NCBI GenBank assembly: GCA_964384675.1
Contig: CAYLNK010000386.1
Span: 1-5,491 of the forward strand
Length of the DNA stretch: 5,491 nt
Origin: CAYLNK01 sp964384675
GTDB taxonomy: Bacteria; Acidobacteriota; Thermoanaerobaculia; UBA5066
Direction of reading: 5' to 3'
A model generated the notes under the pieces. The model ran no database searches. It had not been told where the DNA came from and saw nothing but the letters and a program-made list of their open reading frames with translations. The first letter of the stretch is position 1. Each line of letters opens with the position of its first letter. Of this stretch, positions 5,400-5,491 are shown piece after piece. A program made the position numbers and the translations under genes.

Positions 5400-5491
5400 T
5401 CTCCTCTGCAAATGCCCCTTTCGATCCGCGACGCGCGGCCGCTCGGGAGCGAGGGCCGGTGACGCAAGGCCGGGCCGCGCCGCCTGCCCCC
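5400..5491 (+). other. Trailing intergenic region with GC hairpin and possible start of next gene
   Basis: These 92 bases after the permease hold no recognised complete gene. A hairpin can form from CGGCC/GCT at 5436-5443 with AGC/GGCCG at 5448-5458 and a three-base bulge. No T-run follows, so it is not a classical terminator. A 16-codon ORF (ATG 5412 to TGA 5462, MPLSIRDARPLGSEGR) has no clear ribosome site. Its stop overlaps a GTG at 5459 that opens a frame to the window edge (MTQGRAAPPAP), with GGGAG 9 nt upstream, so it may be the start of another gene. The end of the window prevents a decision. Confidence 0.4.

Noticed and set aside
4563..5411. 282-codon minus-strand frame opposite the permease
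   Set aside because: Low-complexity E/R/G/H translation antisense to a six-helix permease.
5436..5458. Rho-independent terminator after the permease
   Set aside because: A GC stem with a bulge is possible, but no T-run follows.

Overview
The window is a very GC-rich stretch (about 70% or more by eye, with G/C in nearly every third codon position) from a bacterial chromosome. Three things suggest a diderm, probably Acidobacteriota-, Myxococcota- or similar-like organism: an Lnt-like nitrilase-fold protein with membrane segments, an exported protein ending in a haem c motif (CxxCH), and the base composition. I cannot name the lineage with confidence. No RNA genes, insertion sequences, CRISPR arrays or phage genes are visible. 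Almost all of the window is coding.

Layout. (1) Bases 1-975, plus strand: the 3' part of an apolipoprotein N-acyltransferase-like gene. Its reading frame is open at the left edge, so the membrane domain is mostly outside the window. (2) Bases 944-2715, minus strand: a two-component pair. The DesK-type membrane histidine kinase (1585-2715) comes first and the NarL/LuxR-type response regulator (944-1588) second, joined by a GTGA stop/start overlap. The regulator's 3' end overlaps the 3' end of the Lnt-like gene by 32 bp, tail to tail. (3) Bases 2716-2843: a 128-bp divergent intergenic region with candidate promoters on both strands and two related imperfect dyads centred on CCTTGG. (4) Bases 2844-5399, plus strand: a tight three-gene operon. 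It encodes an exported TPR-like protein with a C-terminal CQLCH motif, an ABC-2 type exporter ATPase (GTG start) and its six-helix permease, with gaps of 10 and 2 bp. (5) Bases 5400-5491: a short trailing region with a GC hairpin, a possible 16-codon ORF and a possible GTG start of the next gene.

How the genes may work together (inference). A DesK/LuxR-type pair divergent from an ABC-2 exporter operon is a common bacterial arrangement in which the pair senses an envelope-active compound or membrane state and controls the exporter. The unusual element is the first operon gene: a secreted helical-repeat protein with a potential covalent haem site eight residues from its end. It may be a periplasmic partner of the exporter or an electron-transfer/redox component. 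The Lnt-like gene is convergent and probably belongs to another transcription unit.
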